Assembly (NCBI GenBank): GCA_014584695.1
Contig: JACTMI010000023.1
Location: 1 to 52,275 of the forward strand
DNA length: 52,275 nt
Origin: Acidobacteriota bacterium
GTDB lineage: Bacteria > Acidobacteriota > Thermoanaerobaculia > Multivoradales > JAGPDF01
Reading direction: 5' to 3'
Below, in pieces: positions 17,633-27,734 of this stretch. A program made the translations under genes and the position numbers. Every line of letters starts with the position of its first letter. Position 1 is the stretch's first letter. The notes under the pieces were generated by a model. That model did not search any database and was not told the DNA's origin. It saw only the letters and a program-made list of their open reading frames with translations.

Positions 17633-19801
17633 TCAGCGTGGGCGGCCGGCGAGCTCGAGCAGGAAAGCGTACTGGAGGGCCTTGTCGCGCAGGCGGCGGT
17701 AGCGGCCGGAGGCGCCGCCGTGGCCGGCGTCGAAGTCGGTGTGGAGCAGCAGCCACTTCGAGCGGTCGGTGCGCAGCGTCCGCAGCTTGGCCACCCATTT
17801 CGCCGGCTCCCAGTACTGGACCTGGGAGTCGTGGAAGCCGGTGGTCACCAGCAGGTGGGGATAGGGCTTGGCGGCGACGTTGTCGTAGGGCGAGTAGCCG
17901 AGCAGGAAGTGGTAATCCCGCGGATCGTTCGGATCTCCCCACTCGTCGTACTCGCCGGTGGTGAGCGGGATCGTCGGATCGAGCATGGTGGTGACGACGT
18001 CGACGAACGGCACCGCCGCGATCGCGCCGTCGAACAGCTCCGGCCGCAGGTTTAACACGGCGCCGATCAGCAGACCGCCGGCGCTGCCGCCGACGGCGTA
18101 GGTCCGCCGCGGGTCGGCCCAGCGCTCGCGCTTCAGGTACTCGGCGACATCGATGAAATCGTGGAAGGTGTTCAGCTTGGCGCGCTGCCGCCCGGCTTCG
18201 TACCAGGCCCGCCCCAGCTCCTGGCCACCCCGCACGTGGGCGATGCCGACCACGAAGCCGCGGTCGGCGAGCGACAGGATGTTGGCGTCGAAGGCCGGCT
18301 CGTTGTCGTAACCGTAAGCGCCGTAGCCCTCGAGCAGCAGCGGCGCCGTGCCGTCGCGCGGCGTGCCGCGCCGGTACAGCAGAGTCACCGGCACCTCGGC
18401 GCCGTCGCGCGCCGGGGCGGCGAAGCGCTCGGTGCGATAGGCCGCGGCGTCGAAGCCCCCCAGCACCCGCTCCTGGTGGACCAGGGTCCGCGCCGCCGTC
18501 TCGAAGTCCTCTTCGTAGACCGTCCAGGGGGTGGTCATCGACGAGTAGCGGAAGCGCAGCGGCCCGCCGTGCTCGGAGCGCTCGTCGAGCTCGAGGGCGT
18601 AGGCGGGCTCGTCGAAGGCGAGCGTCCGCAGCTCGCGCCCCCCGGCGTCGAGCAGCCGCAGCCGGGGGAGCCCGCCGCTGCGCTCGAGCAGCGCGATCCG
18701 CCCGGTGAACGCCCGCAAGTCGGCGAGCAGGACGTCTTCGCGGCCGGGCACGAGCTCGCTCCAGCTCTGCCGCCGCGGGCTTGCCACCGGGGCCGCGGCG
18801 AGCCGGAAATTGCGCGCGCCGTCGTTGGTGAGGAAGAGGAAGCGCCCGCCATCCCGACCAGCCTGGTGATCCAGCCAGTACTCGTGGCCCCGCCGCCGGG
18901 GCTCGACGATCTCGAACTCCGCGGCCGGGCGGTCGCTCGGCAGCACGCGGCACTCCGTCGCCAGCGTCTGGCGCGAGCAGAGCACGAGGTAGCGCTCCGA
19001 AGTGGTTTTGGCGAGCGACAGCGAGAAGGTCTCGTCCTCCTCCCGATAGACCACCTCGTCGCCGCGCGGATCCGCCCCGAGACGGTGCCGGAAGGCGCGA
19101 TCGGCCCGCAGCGTCTCGGGATCCTGGCGCAGGTAGAACAGCGTCCGGTCGTCGGCCGCCCACTCGACCTCCCCGGTGGTCGCCTCGATCGTGTCGGGCA
19201 GCGTCTCGCCGGTGGTCGAGTCGCGGATCCGGAGGGTGTAGAAACGCCGCCCCACGGTATCGACGGCGTAGGCGACGTACCGGCCGCTCGGACTCGGCTC
19301 GAAGCGGGCCAACGAGAAGAAGGCGTGCCCCCGCGCCAGCTGATTGCCGTCGAGCAGGACCTCCTCGGGCCCCTCCATCGACCCGGCGCGCCGGCAGGCC
19401 AGCGGGTAGTCGCCGCCCGGCTCGAAGCGCCGATAGTAGAGCCAGTCCCCTTGCCGCCAGGGCGCGGTCTGGTCGGCCGGCGCCAGCCGGCCGGCGAGCT
19501 CTTCGAAGAGACGCTCGCGCAGCGGCGCCGCCGGCGCGAGCACGGCTTCGAGGTAGCGGTTCTCGGCCTCGAGGTAGGAGCGGACCTCGGGGCTCTCACG
19601 CTCCCGCAGCCAATAGAAGGGATCGCTCCGCGTCTCGCCGTGCGCCACCAGGTCGAACGGCCGCTCGGCCGCCCGCGGCTCCGCGGGCGCGGCGGCCGGC
19701 GCCACCGGCTCCACCGGCTCCACCGGGCCAGGCTGCGACGGCGCGCAGCCGGCGCCGAGCGCCGCCGCGAGCGACCAGCACATCGCCTGTTCCCGTTTCA
19801 T
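17633..19801 (-). CDS. Prolyl oligopeptidase-family serine peptidase (S9A, protease II-like) lipoprotein
   Basis: 722 residues from the ATG at 19801 (an ATG three codons upstream is possible). A signal with lipobox LGAGC places it in the envelope. An N-terminal seven-bladed propeller is followed by an alpha/beta-hydrolase domain with the catalytic triad S573 (GGSAGG), D658 (GFHDSQVQYW) and H694 (DAGHGGASGR). This pattern fits oligopeptidase B, which cuts oligopeptides after basic or proline residues depending on subtype. It ends before a 150-bp gap in which I see no gene. Confidence 0.93.
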   Translation of the reverse strand: MKREQAMCWSLAAALGAGCAPSQPGPVEPVEPVAPAAAPAEPRAAERPFDLVAHGETRSDPFYWLRERESPEVRSYLEAENRYLEAVLAPAAPLRERLFEELAGRLAPADQTAPWRQGDWLYYRRFEPGGDYPLACRRAGSMEGPEEVLLDGNQLARGHAFFSLARFEPSPSGRYVAYAVDTVGRRFYTLRIRDSTTGETLPDTIEATTGEVEWAADDRTLFYLRQDPETLRADRAFRHRLGADPRGDEVVYREEDETFSLSLAKTTSERYLVLCSRQTLATECRVLPSDRPAAEFEIVEPRRRGHEYWLDHQAGRDGGRFLFLTNDGARNFRLAAAPVASPRRQSWSELVPGREDVLLADLRAFTGRIALLERSGGLPRLRLLDAGGRELRTLAFDEPAYALELDERSEHGGPLRFRYSSMTTPWTVYEEDFETAARTLVHQERVLGGFDAAAYRTERFAAPARDGAEVPVTLLYRRGTPRDGTAPLLLEGYGAYGYDNEPAFDANILSLADRGFVVGIAHVRGGQELGRAWYEAGRQRAKLNTFHDFIDVAEYLKRERWADPRRTYAVGGSAGGLLIGAVLNLRPELFDGAIAAVPFVDVVTTMLDPTIPLTTGEYDEWGDPNDPRDYHFLLGYSPYDNVAAKPYPHLLVTTGFHDSQVQYWEPAKWVAKLRTLRTDRSKWLLLHTDFDAGHGGASGRYRRLRDKALQYAFLLELAGRPR

Positions 19802-19845
19802 CTCGTCCATCCGCTCGGGGTTCCGTCCGCTCGCCGCCCGCCGCC

Positions 19846-20847
<1,002 letters not shown>

Positions 20848-20881
20848 GTCGGGGCTCTCCTCCTGCGGATCGCGGAATCTA

Positions 20882-22087
20882 TCAGGGTCCGCGCCGGCTC
20901 GTGCGGGTCGACCCCGAAGCCGCCGCGGTCGCGTCGGCGGTGAGCGGGGCCCATTCGAGCTCGAAGGCCCCCGCCTCCGCGAAGACCTCGTCCAAGCGCC
21001 GGATCTTGGCGCCGCGGTGGAAGTCGAGCACCAGATCGGCGGGATCGAGCCGCCCGCGCTCACCCTCGTCCCGGAACAGCACGACGATGCGCGCGCCCCC
21101 CTGGACGAGGTCGCCTGGCGCCGCCGCATCGCTCCCCGCGGCGCGGCCGTCGTCCCAGCGGGGTCCATCGGCCGCGAGATCGACGAGTCGCCAGCGGAGG
21201 TCTCCAGGCCCGCGGCCCGAGGCCTCCAGGTGGTCGCGCAGGAGGGCGGCGCGCTCGAACGCCAGCTCCGCCGCGTGCAGGGCGTCGACGCGGCGCGCGA
21301 GCTCCTCCGGCAGACCCTCCGACGGATCGAGCTGCGGCAACCCGAAGGCGCGCGAGACGCGGCCGAGCGGTGGCGGCAGCGTCGCGGTCGCGGCGGTCAC
21401 CCGGTCGGGCCGCGCCACGAGCTCGGTGGCGCCGGGGCTCGCCACCCGCTCGGCGGCGGTCAATGCCGACGCCGAGTCGTAGACCTCGATCCGCACCGAG
21501 TAGCGCTGCGTCCCGAACGGCAGCGGTCGCAAGGGCGAGGCCGGGTCGAGCTGGACGAGCTTCGGATCGATCGTTCCCTCGGCCGTCCAGGCCGGCCCCC
21601 ACTCCGGGCGGAAGCTCTCGACGTAACGGAGCCGCTCCAGATCCTCCGGCGCCGAGACGGCCAGATAGGGAGCGAAGCCCTCCACCGTCCACCAGCGGAC
21701 CTTCACCGTGCGCGCCCCCGCCGGCCAGCGCCGAAGCTGGTTGGCCGGCACCTCCGCCCCGCCCAGTCGCAGCGCGGACGCTTCGGTGAAGTAGACGGTG
21801 GCTCCCGTCACCGTCTTCGCCTCGAGCACGGCGAAGAGGCGAAACGGGGTGCCGGCCGCGAGCTCGTGCGGCCCGTCGCCGGCCACCGCCGCGCCCTCGG
21901 GCAGCAGCGCGACGTGAGCGGCCACCGGCTGGGGCAGGAACGGGGCCCGCAGCCGTGGCCCGAAGCGCAACAGCGCGATCGCGAGCACCGCCAGCGCCAC
22001 CACCGTCCAGAGGAGCCGGTTGCGTCGGCGGTCGGCGTCGGGTGCGACGGGGAGAATGGGCTCGAGATCCGAGGCGGGCGTCGTCAT
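20882..22087 (-). CDS. Unknown single-pass membrane protein
   Basis: 401 residues; I do not recognise a family. A short cytoplasmic N-terminus, one transmembrane helix at about 25-45, then a large extracytoplasmic part rich in Ala, Pro and Leu with several beta-like stretches (VYFTEASALRLGG; YSVRIEVYDSASAL). There are no cysteines and no catalytic motif. Start: ATG at 22087 without a Shine-Dalgarno; TAAGAT lies 7 bases upstream. It is 35 bases upstream of the isocitrate dehydrogenase on the same strand and may share its transcript. Confidence 0.75.
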   Translation of the reverse strand: MTTPASDLEPILPVAPDADRRRNRLLWTVVALAVLAIALLRFGPRLRAPFLPQPVAAHVALLPEGAAVAGDGPHELAAGTPFRLFAVLEAKTVTGATVYFTEASALRLGGAEVPANQLRRWPAGARTVKVRWWTVEGFAPYLAVSAPEDLERLRYVESFRPEWGPAWTAEGTIDPKLVQLDPASPLRPLPFGTQRYSVRIEVYDSASALTAAERVASPGATELVARPDRVTAATATLPPPLGRVSRAFGLPQLDPSEGLPEELARRVDALHAAELAFERAALLRDHLEASGRGPGDLRWRLVDLAADGPRWDDGRAAGSDAAAPGDLVQGGARIVVLFRDEGERGRLDPADLVLDFHRGAKIRRLDEVFAEAGAFELEWAPLTADATAAASGSTRTSRRGP

Positions 22088-22145
22088 GAAGCCGATCTTA
22101 GTCGGCCCGCGCGGGCCGCCGCGGTGCCGGCTCGGCCCTGGGCTT

Positions 22146-24734
22146 TCAGCCGCCCAGCTCTTCGAGCCGGGCCACCACGTCGCGATAGTTCGAGTTGATG
22201 CCGTAGATCTCGACGAAGGTCTTGCGCGCCTTCTCGGCCTCCCCCACCACCTGGTAGAGGTTGCCGAGATCGTAGAGCAACCCGAGGGTCGCCTCCTCGG
22301 GCAGGTCGGGCACTTCGAGCCCCCGCTGATACCAGCGCACGGCCAGATCCGGCAGCCCCTTGTCGAGGAAGCTGGCGCCCAGGAGCGAGCAGCAGTCGAT
22401 CAGGTACTTGGGGTCCTTGGCCGCCAGCTGGAACTCGCCGATCGCCTCGTCGAGCAGGCCCATTTCGCGATAGGCGATGCCGAGATTGAAGTGGGTGTCG
22501 TAGTCCTCCGCGGAGAGGCTCTCGGCGACCCCCTTCTTGAAGCCCTCGACGATCTCCTCGAGCGACTGCTCCTGGGTCGGAGCGAGGCCGCGGCTGGTCG
22601 TGAGCTCCTCCTGGGAGAGCTCCTGCTCGAGCTCGGCCGCCAGGTCGAAGAAGCCCTCCTCGTCCTCGAACAGCGCCTCGTCCGCCGACGCCGCGCCGCC
22701 GCGCGGCGTCGGTGCGCGATCGAGCCAGGCCAAGCTCTCGTCCGCGGCCGGCGCTTTCGCGGCGGGCGGCGGCACTGGCACCGCGGGCGGCTCGACGGGG
22801 GCGGGAGCCGCCTCCGCCCGGGGGGGAGCCGGCCGGGCGGGCTCGACCGGCGTCGGGGGGGGCGGCGGAACGCGGGCGGGCTTCGCCGTCGGGGCGGTGC
22901 GGCCGAGCTCGGCGGTCAGCGCGGCGAGCGGATCCACCTTCGGCTTGGGCTTCGAGGGCTTGGTCGGTGCGCCGAGGCCCACCAGGTCCTCGAGCAGCGC
23001 CGAGACCGAGTCCTTCTTCTCGCGCTTCGCGGCCGGGCCCGCGAGCAGGTGGTCGTCCTCGAAGCGATAACCGGCCTTGACGAGCCTCGTCCGCAGGTGG
23101 CTCCAGCTCTCGCTCTGCCCGGCCTCGGTCGCGAGCTGGTGCAGCTGCGCGACCCTCGGCACCACGCGATCGTGCCTCCCCTCCTCCAGCCAGAGCGTCA
23201 GCTGCAGCGAGAAGGCACCGACATGGCGCGGATTGGCGTGCAGGATCTCGCGCACCCGGTCGTGGGACTTCTCGCGCAAGCCGTACTTGGCGAAGACCTC
23301 GGCCTCGGCGAGCAGGTCGTCGAGCCGCCGCGCGACCGGCACCTCTTCCGGCACCACTTCGTAGGAGGTCTTCTCGAGCTCTTCGAGGTCGAGCGGCTTG
23401 CGCTCCGCGCTCGGCTGCCGCTCGGGCTCGGCCGGTACCGGCGCGGCGACGGCTGGCGCCTCCGGCAGCTCGAGCTCGAGCTCCGGCTCGGGCTCGAAGT
23501 CCCACTCGATCGCCTCCCCCGACACCGGCGCCAGCCCGAACTCGTCTCCGACGAGCGGCGCTGCAGCCCCTGTCGCCGGAGGCGCCGGCGGCTCGACGGC
23601 TGGCGGCGGGAGGTCCGCTTCGACCGCCTCGAGGCCCTCGATCTCGATCTCGAACTCGGCGGAGGTGTGCTCGAACCACGGCGACTCCGGCGAGCGTTGG
23701 AGCATCTCCTCGGTCGGCTCGACCAGCGAGGAGCCCGGCATGCCCTCCTCCGGTAGGTCGAGGACCAGTTCGTCGTCGAGCGGTCCGATCTCGAGCGGAC
23801 GCGGTGGCTCCACGCTCGGCGGCCCGCCCCGCATCAGCTCCTCGTCGACGAGCAGCACCTCTCGCGGCGGCTCGGGCGGCGGCGGGGCCGCGGGGAGCGG
23901 CCGCTCGGGCGCCCGTCCGGGCGGCTCGGCGATCAGCTCGTTGACCGTGATCGTCCGCGGCCCCGGCTCCGGCAGGTCGACGACGCCGGGACGGTCGCGG
24001 CGGCCGAGTCCGGCCAGGCGCGCGATTTTCTCCGCCTGCGGGTTCTTCTCCACCGCGACCGCGAGCAGGCGCGCCGCCGCGGACACGTGGCCGCCGTCCT
24101 TGAGGCCGAGCACGGCGTCGGTGATGAAGGCGATGTCGGTCGGCGCCGCCGCCACCGCCTTCATGAAGACCTGGGTCGCCTCGTCGATCCGGCCGTGGCG
24201 GACCATCAGGTCGGCGATCGTGCGGTATTCGGCCAGCTCGTTGTCGTGCTGGTCGAGATGGCGGAAGAGATCCGCCAGCTTGACGTGCGGCGACGGATCC
24301 TCGGGCTCGAGCTCCGCCATGCGCCGCAGGACGTTGACCGCGGCCGTCGGATTCGAGTGCTTCTGGTAGTAGTCGACCAGGACCTGGTACTGCGTGCGCG
24401 CCTCGGTGACCAGTCCCTGCTTGTGGTAGAGCTCGGCCAACCGCTCGTAGACGGCGAGCCGGGTGGGATCGAGCTTGATGATCTTCTTGTAGATCGCGAT
24501 CGCCTTGACGAAGAAGCCATCCTCCGTGAAGCGATCCGCGATCTGGGTGAACAGCCGGACGGCCTCGTCGATCCGGTTCAGCCGGACGAAGAGGTCACCC
24601 AGCCGGTTGAGCGTCGAGGCGTCGTTGGGATTCTCGGCGAGGAGCTTGCGGTACTCCTTGATCGCCGCCTCGACCTTGCCCCTGGCGACCAGCTTCTCGG
24701 CCGCCGCGATTGCCGCCTGTCGGTTGAGCGCCAT
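22146..24734 (-). CDS. Large TPR scaffold protein with two disordered linkers
   Basis: 862 residues without signal peptide or membrane segment. TPR repeats fill residues 1-250 (AIKEYRKLLAENPNDASTLN; AIAIYKKIIKLDP and others). A Pro/Glu-rich linker covers about 250-450, a helical region about 450-560, a second Pro/Ala-rich linker about 570-720, and a final TPR block about 725-862. The linkers are acidic and low-complexity. It is presumably an intracellular assembly scaffold. Its ATG directly follows the rnhB stop (TAGATG), so it belongs to the ribosome-gene operon. Partners are unknown; a link to the motility and polarity genes of this window is possible but only inferred. Confidence 0.85.
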   Translation of the reverse strand: MALNRQAAIAAAEKLVARGKVEAAIKEYRKLLAENPNDASTLNRLGDLFVRLNRIDEAVRLFTQIADRFTEDGFFVKAIAIYKKIIKLDPTRLAVYERLAELYHKQGLVTEARTQYQVLVDYYQKHSNPTAAVNVLRRMAELEPEDPSPHVKLADLFRHLDQHDNELAEYRTIADLMVRHGRIDEATQVFMKAVAAAPTDIAFITDAVLGLKDGGHVSAAARLLAVAVEKNPQAEKIARLAGLGRRDRPGVVDLPEPGPRTITVNELIAEPPGRAPERPLPAAPPPPEPPREVLLVDEELMRGGPPSVEPPRPLEIGPLDDELVLDLPEEGMPGSSLVEPTEEMLQRSPESPWFEHTSAEFEIEIEGLEAVEADLPPPAVEPPAPPATGAAAPLVGDEFGLAPVSGEAIEWDFEPEPELELELPEAPAVAAPVPAEPERQPSAERKPLDLEELEKTSYEVVPEEVPVARRLDDLLAEAEVFAKYGLREKSHDRVREILHANPRHVGAFSLQLTLWLEEGRHDRVVPRVAQLHQLATEAGQSESWSHLRTRLVKAGYRFEDDHLLAGPAAKREKKDSVSALLEDLVGLGAPTKPSKPKPKVDPLAALTAELGRTAPTAKPARVPPPPPTPVEPARPAPPRAEAAPAPVEPPAVPVPPPAAKAPAADESLAWLDRAPTPRGGAASADEALFEDEEGFFDLAAELEQELSQEELTTSRGLAPTQEQSLEEIVEGFKKGVAESLSAEDYDTHFNLGIAYREMGLLDEAIGEFQLAAKDPKYLIDCCSLLGASFLDKGLPDLAVRWYQRGLEVPDLPEEATLGLLYDLGNLYQVVGEAEKARKTFVEIYGINSNYRDVVARLEELGG

Positions 24735-25394
24735 CTAGCGAGCGCGCTCCACGCGGCGGGGAAGGACCGAAGCGAAGGTCAGGCGGTGCAGCGGCGACGG
24801 GCCGTGGCGCTCCAGCGCGGCGCGGTGCTCGGCGACGCCGTAGCCCTTGTGCCGAGCGAAACCGTAGTGAGGAAAGTCGCGGTCGAGCTCGGCCATGCGG
24901 CGGTCGCGCTCCACCTTGGCCAGGATCGACGCGCAGGCGACCGCGTAGCTCCAGGCGTCCCCCTTGACCACCGGCAGGCAGGGCAGCGTCAGGCCGGGCA
25001 GCGTCACCGCGTCGGTGATCACGCAATCGGCCGCCGGCGACAGGCGCTCGACGGCGGCGACCATGGCCAGCCGCGTGGAGCGCAGGATGTCGGTGGTGTC
25101 GATGGTCTCGGCGCCGATCTCCGCCACGGCCCAGGCGCGGGCCGAAGCGCGGATCTCGCGGGCGAGCCGTTCGCGCTGTTCGGGAGTGAGCTTCTTGGAG
25201 TCGTCGACGCCGGCCAGCGGGCGCTCCGGATCGGGCACCACCGCGGCGGCGACGACCGGCCCGGCCAGGCAACCGCGGCCCGCTTCGTCGACTCCCGCCA
25301 CCGACCGGTAGCCCGCCAGGGCGAGGGTCTCCTCCAGCCGCCTCATCAGGTCGAGCCGGAACACCTCGCCGCAGAGCTCCCAGATCGTCGGCAC
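24735..25394 (-). CDS. rnhB: Ribonuclease HII
   Basis: 219 residues. Removes RNA from RNA-DNA hybrids and ribonucleotides misincorporated in DNA. Conserved motifs: GVDEAGRGCLAGPVVAAAV with the first catalytic Asp-Glu, DSKKL, TDAVTLPG, and ASILAKVERDRRM with the later acidic residues. The GTG at 25394 has GGGAGG at good spacing and lies 50 bases after the rplS stop; longer in-frame extensions run into rplS and are rejected. Location directly after rplS is common in bacteria. Confidence 0.95.
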   Translation of the reverse strand: MPTIWELCGEVFRLDLMRRLEETLALAGYRSVAGVDEAGRGCLAGPVVAAAVVPDPERPLAGVDDSKKLTPEQRERLAREIRASARAWAVAEIGAETIDTTDILRSTRLAMVAAVERLSPAADCVITDAVTLPGLTLPCLPVVKGDAWSYAVACASILAKVERDRRMAELDRDFPHYGFARHKGYGVAEHRAALERHGPSPLHRLTFASVLPRRVERAR

Positions 25395-25443
25395 CCGCGC
25401 CTCCCCTCTCCCGGCTGCCTGGCGTCGTGGTTCTGGCGCCGTT

Positions 25444-25812
25444 TCAGCCTTCGGTCTTCGCCGGCGCTTCGTCGCGGCGCTCTTCGATGCGCGCCGCCTT
25501 GCCACGCAACTGCCGCAGATAGTAGAGCTTGGCGCGTCGCACGCGACCCCGGCGGATGACCTCGATCCGGTCCACCACCGGAGCGTTGAGCGGGAAGATC
25601 CGCTCGACACCGATGCCCGAGGAGATCTTGCGCACCGTGAACATCTCGCGGGTGCCGTCCCCCTTGCGCGCGACCACCACGCCCTGGAACGCCTGCAGGC
25701 GCTCCTTGTCTCCCTCCACCACGCGCACGTGCACGCGCACGGTGTCCCCCGGCCGGAACTCCGGGACGTCCTGGCGCAGGTAGCTGCGCTCGATCTCGAC
25801 GAGCTGATTCAT
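25444..25812 (-). CDS. rplS: 50S ribosomal protein L19
   Basis: 122 residues, full length for L19. Contains [16 protein letters not shown], the [10 protein letters not shown] core and the basic [14 protein letters not shown] stretch. It sits at the 30S-50S interface. GTGAGG precedes the ATG by 7 bases. Preceded by trmD and followed by rnhB, the standard order. Confidence 0.98.
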   Translation of the reverse strand: MNQLVEIERSYLRQDVPEFRPGDTVRVHVRVVEGDKERLQAFQGVVVARKGDGTREMFTVRKISSGIGVERIFPLNAPVVDRIEVIRRGRVRRAKLYYLRQLRGKAARIEERRDEAPAKTEG

Positions 25813-25866
25813 GACAACCTCACTTGGTTCCCCTCGGCCCAGCCTCCGACCTCCGGATCGGGACCG

Positions 25867-26625
25867 TCAATTATCCTGTTTCCCGTCACTTCCGGCAACC
25901 CCGCCGGCCCGGAGCCGGTCCAGCTCCCGGCGGTCGGCGGGCTCGAGGGCGGCCGTCTCGAGCAGGTCCGGCCGCTTGGCGAGCGTCGCCGCCAGGGCCG
26001 CGCGGCGCCGCCAGCGCTCGATCGCGGCGTGGTCGCCCGAGGTCAGTACCGCCGGCACCCGCAACCCCTCGACCTCCGGCGGCCGGGTGAAGTGCGGATA
26101 GTCCAGCAGCCCCGACCGAAAGCTGTCGCGCGCCACCGAGTCCGGCTGCTGCACCACGCCCGGGATCTCGCGCGACACCGCTTCGATCAGCACCATCGCC
26201 GGCAGCTCCCCGCCCGACAGCACGTAGTCTCCGATCGAGATCTCCTCGTCCACCACGATTCGACGGACGCGATCGTCGATTCCCTCGTAGCGCCCACACA
26301 GCAGCAGCAGCTCGGGGCACTCCGCCAGCGCCCGCACCTTGCGATCGTCGAGCCGGCCGCCTTGCGGCGACAGCAGGATCCGCCGCGGCGCGCCGCCGGC
26401 GGCGAGCTCGCGCACGGCCCGGAGCCAGGGCGGCGCCGTCATCACCATCCCGCCGCCGCCACCGTAGGGCACGTCGTCGACGGTCCGGTGGCGATCGGGC
26501 GCCCAGTCGCGCAGGTCGCGCACCGAGACCTGGAGCCTGCCGCTCTCGATCGCCCGTCCGACCAGCGAGGTGACGAGGAAGCGCTCGAACAGCTCCGGGA
26601 AGATGGTCAGGACCTGGATGCGCAC
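25867..26625 (-). CDS. trmD: tRNA (guanine37-N1)-methyltransferase
   Basis: 252 residues. Methylates G37 of tRNAs using S-adenosylmethionine, preventing +1 frameshifts. Shows the TrmD SPOUT knot: LTIFPELF, DDVPYGGGGGMVM, LLLLCGRYEGIDDRV and IGDYVLSGGELPAMV. The GTG at 26625 gives the canonical N-terminus (RIQVLTIFPELF) and overlaps the 3' end of rimM by 19 bases, so translation is coupled. Confidence 0.97.
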   Translation of the reverse strand: MRIQVLTIFPELFERFLVTSLVGRAIESGRLQVSVRDLRDWAPDRHRTVDDVPYGGGGGMVMTAPPWLRAVRELAAGGAPRRILLSPQGGRLDDRKVRALAECPELLLLCGRYEGIDDRVRRIVVDEEISIGDYVLSGGELPAMVLIEAVSREIPGVVQQPDSVARDSFRSGLLDYPHFTRPPEVEGLRVPAVLTSGDHAAIERWRRRAALAATLAKRPDLLETAALEPADRRELDRLRAGGVAGSDGKQDN

Positions 26626-27173
26626 GCTTCGATCAACCCTTCGGGGAGGTCCCAATCCAGGACGCGGCGCTGCCGGTCGTAGCCGACCAGGAACGCTTCG
26701 ACGAACGGCAGGGCGACCGCGAAGCCGTCCTCGCGCTCGACGCGCAGTAACCAGCCGCCGCCGTCGGCAATCAGGTCGGCGACCGCGCCCAGGTCGCCGG
26801 CCCGGCGATCGCGGCAACGGCAGCCTTGGAGCTCGAAGTGGTAGTAGGAGCCGGCGGGGGGGGGCGGCACGCGCGAGCGTTCGACCTCCAGCCGCGCGCC
26901 GCGCAGCCCCTCGGCGCCCTCCCGGTCCTCGACCCCCTCGAAACGGACCGCCAGCCCGTGGCGGTAGGGCCGGACGGCCGCCACGCGCACGCTGCGCACC
27001 GGGCCGGCGGGCTCGACCAGAGTCAGCCGCTCGCCCGGAGCGAAGCGCCCGGGGACGTCCGACTGGCAGTCGACGATCACCTCGCCCCGCAACCCTTGCG
27101 GGCGCAGGACCTCGCCCACCAGCACGCTTTCCGGAGGAAGCCCGGGATCAGTCTTCGAGGAGCTCGACCTCAT
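26607..27173 (-). CDS. rimM: Ribosome maturation factor RimM
   Basis: 188 residues. Assists maturation of the 30S head through ribosomal protein S19. Typical features: VGEVLRPQGLRGEVIV near the N-terminus and a PRC-barrel C-terminal half (LGAVADLIADGGGWLLRV, ALPFVEAFLVGYD). The ATG at 27173 overlaps the KH gene by 26 bases; a GTG at about 27125 would start closer to the usual N-terminus (VLVGEVLRPQG) and avoid the overlap. I keep the longer form with some doubt. Confidence 0.9.
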   Translation of the reverse strand: MRSSSSKTDPGLPPESVLVGEVLRPQGLRGEVIVDCQSDVPGRFAPGERLTLVEPAGPVRSVRVAAVRPYRHGLAVRFEGVEDREGAEGLRGARLEVERSRVPPPPAGSYYHFELQGCRCRDRRAGDLGAVADLIADGGGWLLRVEREDGFAVALPFVEAFLVGYDRQRRVLDWDLPEGLIEACASRS

Positions 27174-27390
27174 AGGTCCGCCCTTCGCGGTCGGACCGCA
27201 CGCGGGCCAGGGCGCGCAGCGCGTCGATCGTCCGGCCGCGCTTGCCGATCAGCTTGCCGCGGTCGTCGGCGGCGACCCGGACCCTGAGCTCGGTCCGATC
27301 GCCCACGGGCGCCGCCTCGACCGTCACCCGCTTGGGGTCGTCGGCCAGCAGCCGCGCCACCCCCAGCAGGTCGTCCGCCGCGTCCGGCAT
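27148..27390 (-). CDS. KH-domain RNA-binding protein (KhpA/YlqC family)
   Basis: 80 residues. A single KH domain of the YlqC type with the GxxG loop in LIGKRGRTIDALRAL and the family start DLLGVARLLADDP. In Gram-positives KhpA pairs with KhpB to bind small RNAs. Position between rpsP and rimM is the usual one. Its ATG is 5 bases after the rpsP stop. Confidence 0.94.
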   Translation of the reverse strand: MPDAADDLLGVARLLADDPKRVTVEAAPVGDRTELRVRVAADDRGKLIGKRGRTIDALRALARVRSDREGRTYEVELLED

Positions 27391-27394
27391 CGCC

Positions 27395-27637
27395 TCAGCC
27401 GGCCGTGGCCGACCGCGCGACCAGGTTCTTGACCGTGTCGGAGAGCCGCGCGCCTTTGCCGACCCAGTAGTCGATGCGGGGCCTGTCGATCTGAATCCGC
27501 GGCGGGTCCTGGCGCGGGTCGTAGGTGCCGACCTCTTCGATCGCCGCTCCCGTCGTGGCGTTGCGCGAATCGGAGACCACCAGGCGGTAGAACGCCCGGT
27601 TCGTGGCACCCATCCGGCGGAGCCGAATCTTCAGCAT
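27395..27637 (-). CDS. rpsP: 30S ribosomal protein S16
   Basis: 80 residues, full length. Starts with the invariant MLKIRLRRMGATNRAFYRLV and continues with VVSDSR, VGTYDPR and VGKGARLSDTVKNL. It binds 16S rRNA early in 30S assembly. AGGAAGG precedes the ATG. The ffh gene ends 97 bases upstream. Confidence 0.98.
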   Translation of the reverse strand: MLKIRLRRMGATNRAFYRLVVSDSRNATTGAAIEEVGTYDPRQDPPRIQIDRPRIDYWVGKGARLSDTVKNLVARSATAG

Positions 27638-27734
27638 GACCTTCCTCTCCTCCTGCTCGGTTGCGCTTCGGTCCCGCCCGGGGAGGCCTCCAGGGGCGGG
27701 CGTGGAGCCGCGGAGTCTAGCACAACGCCCCGTC

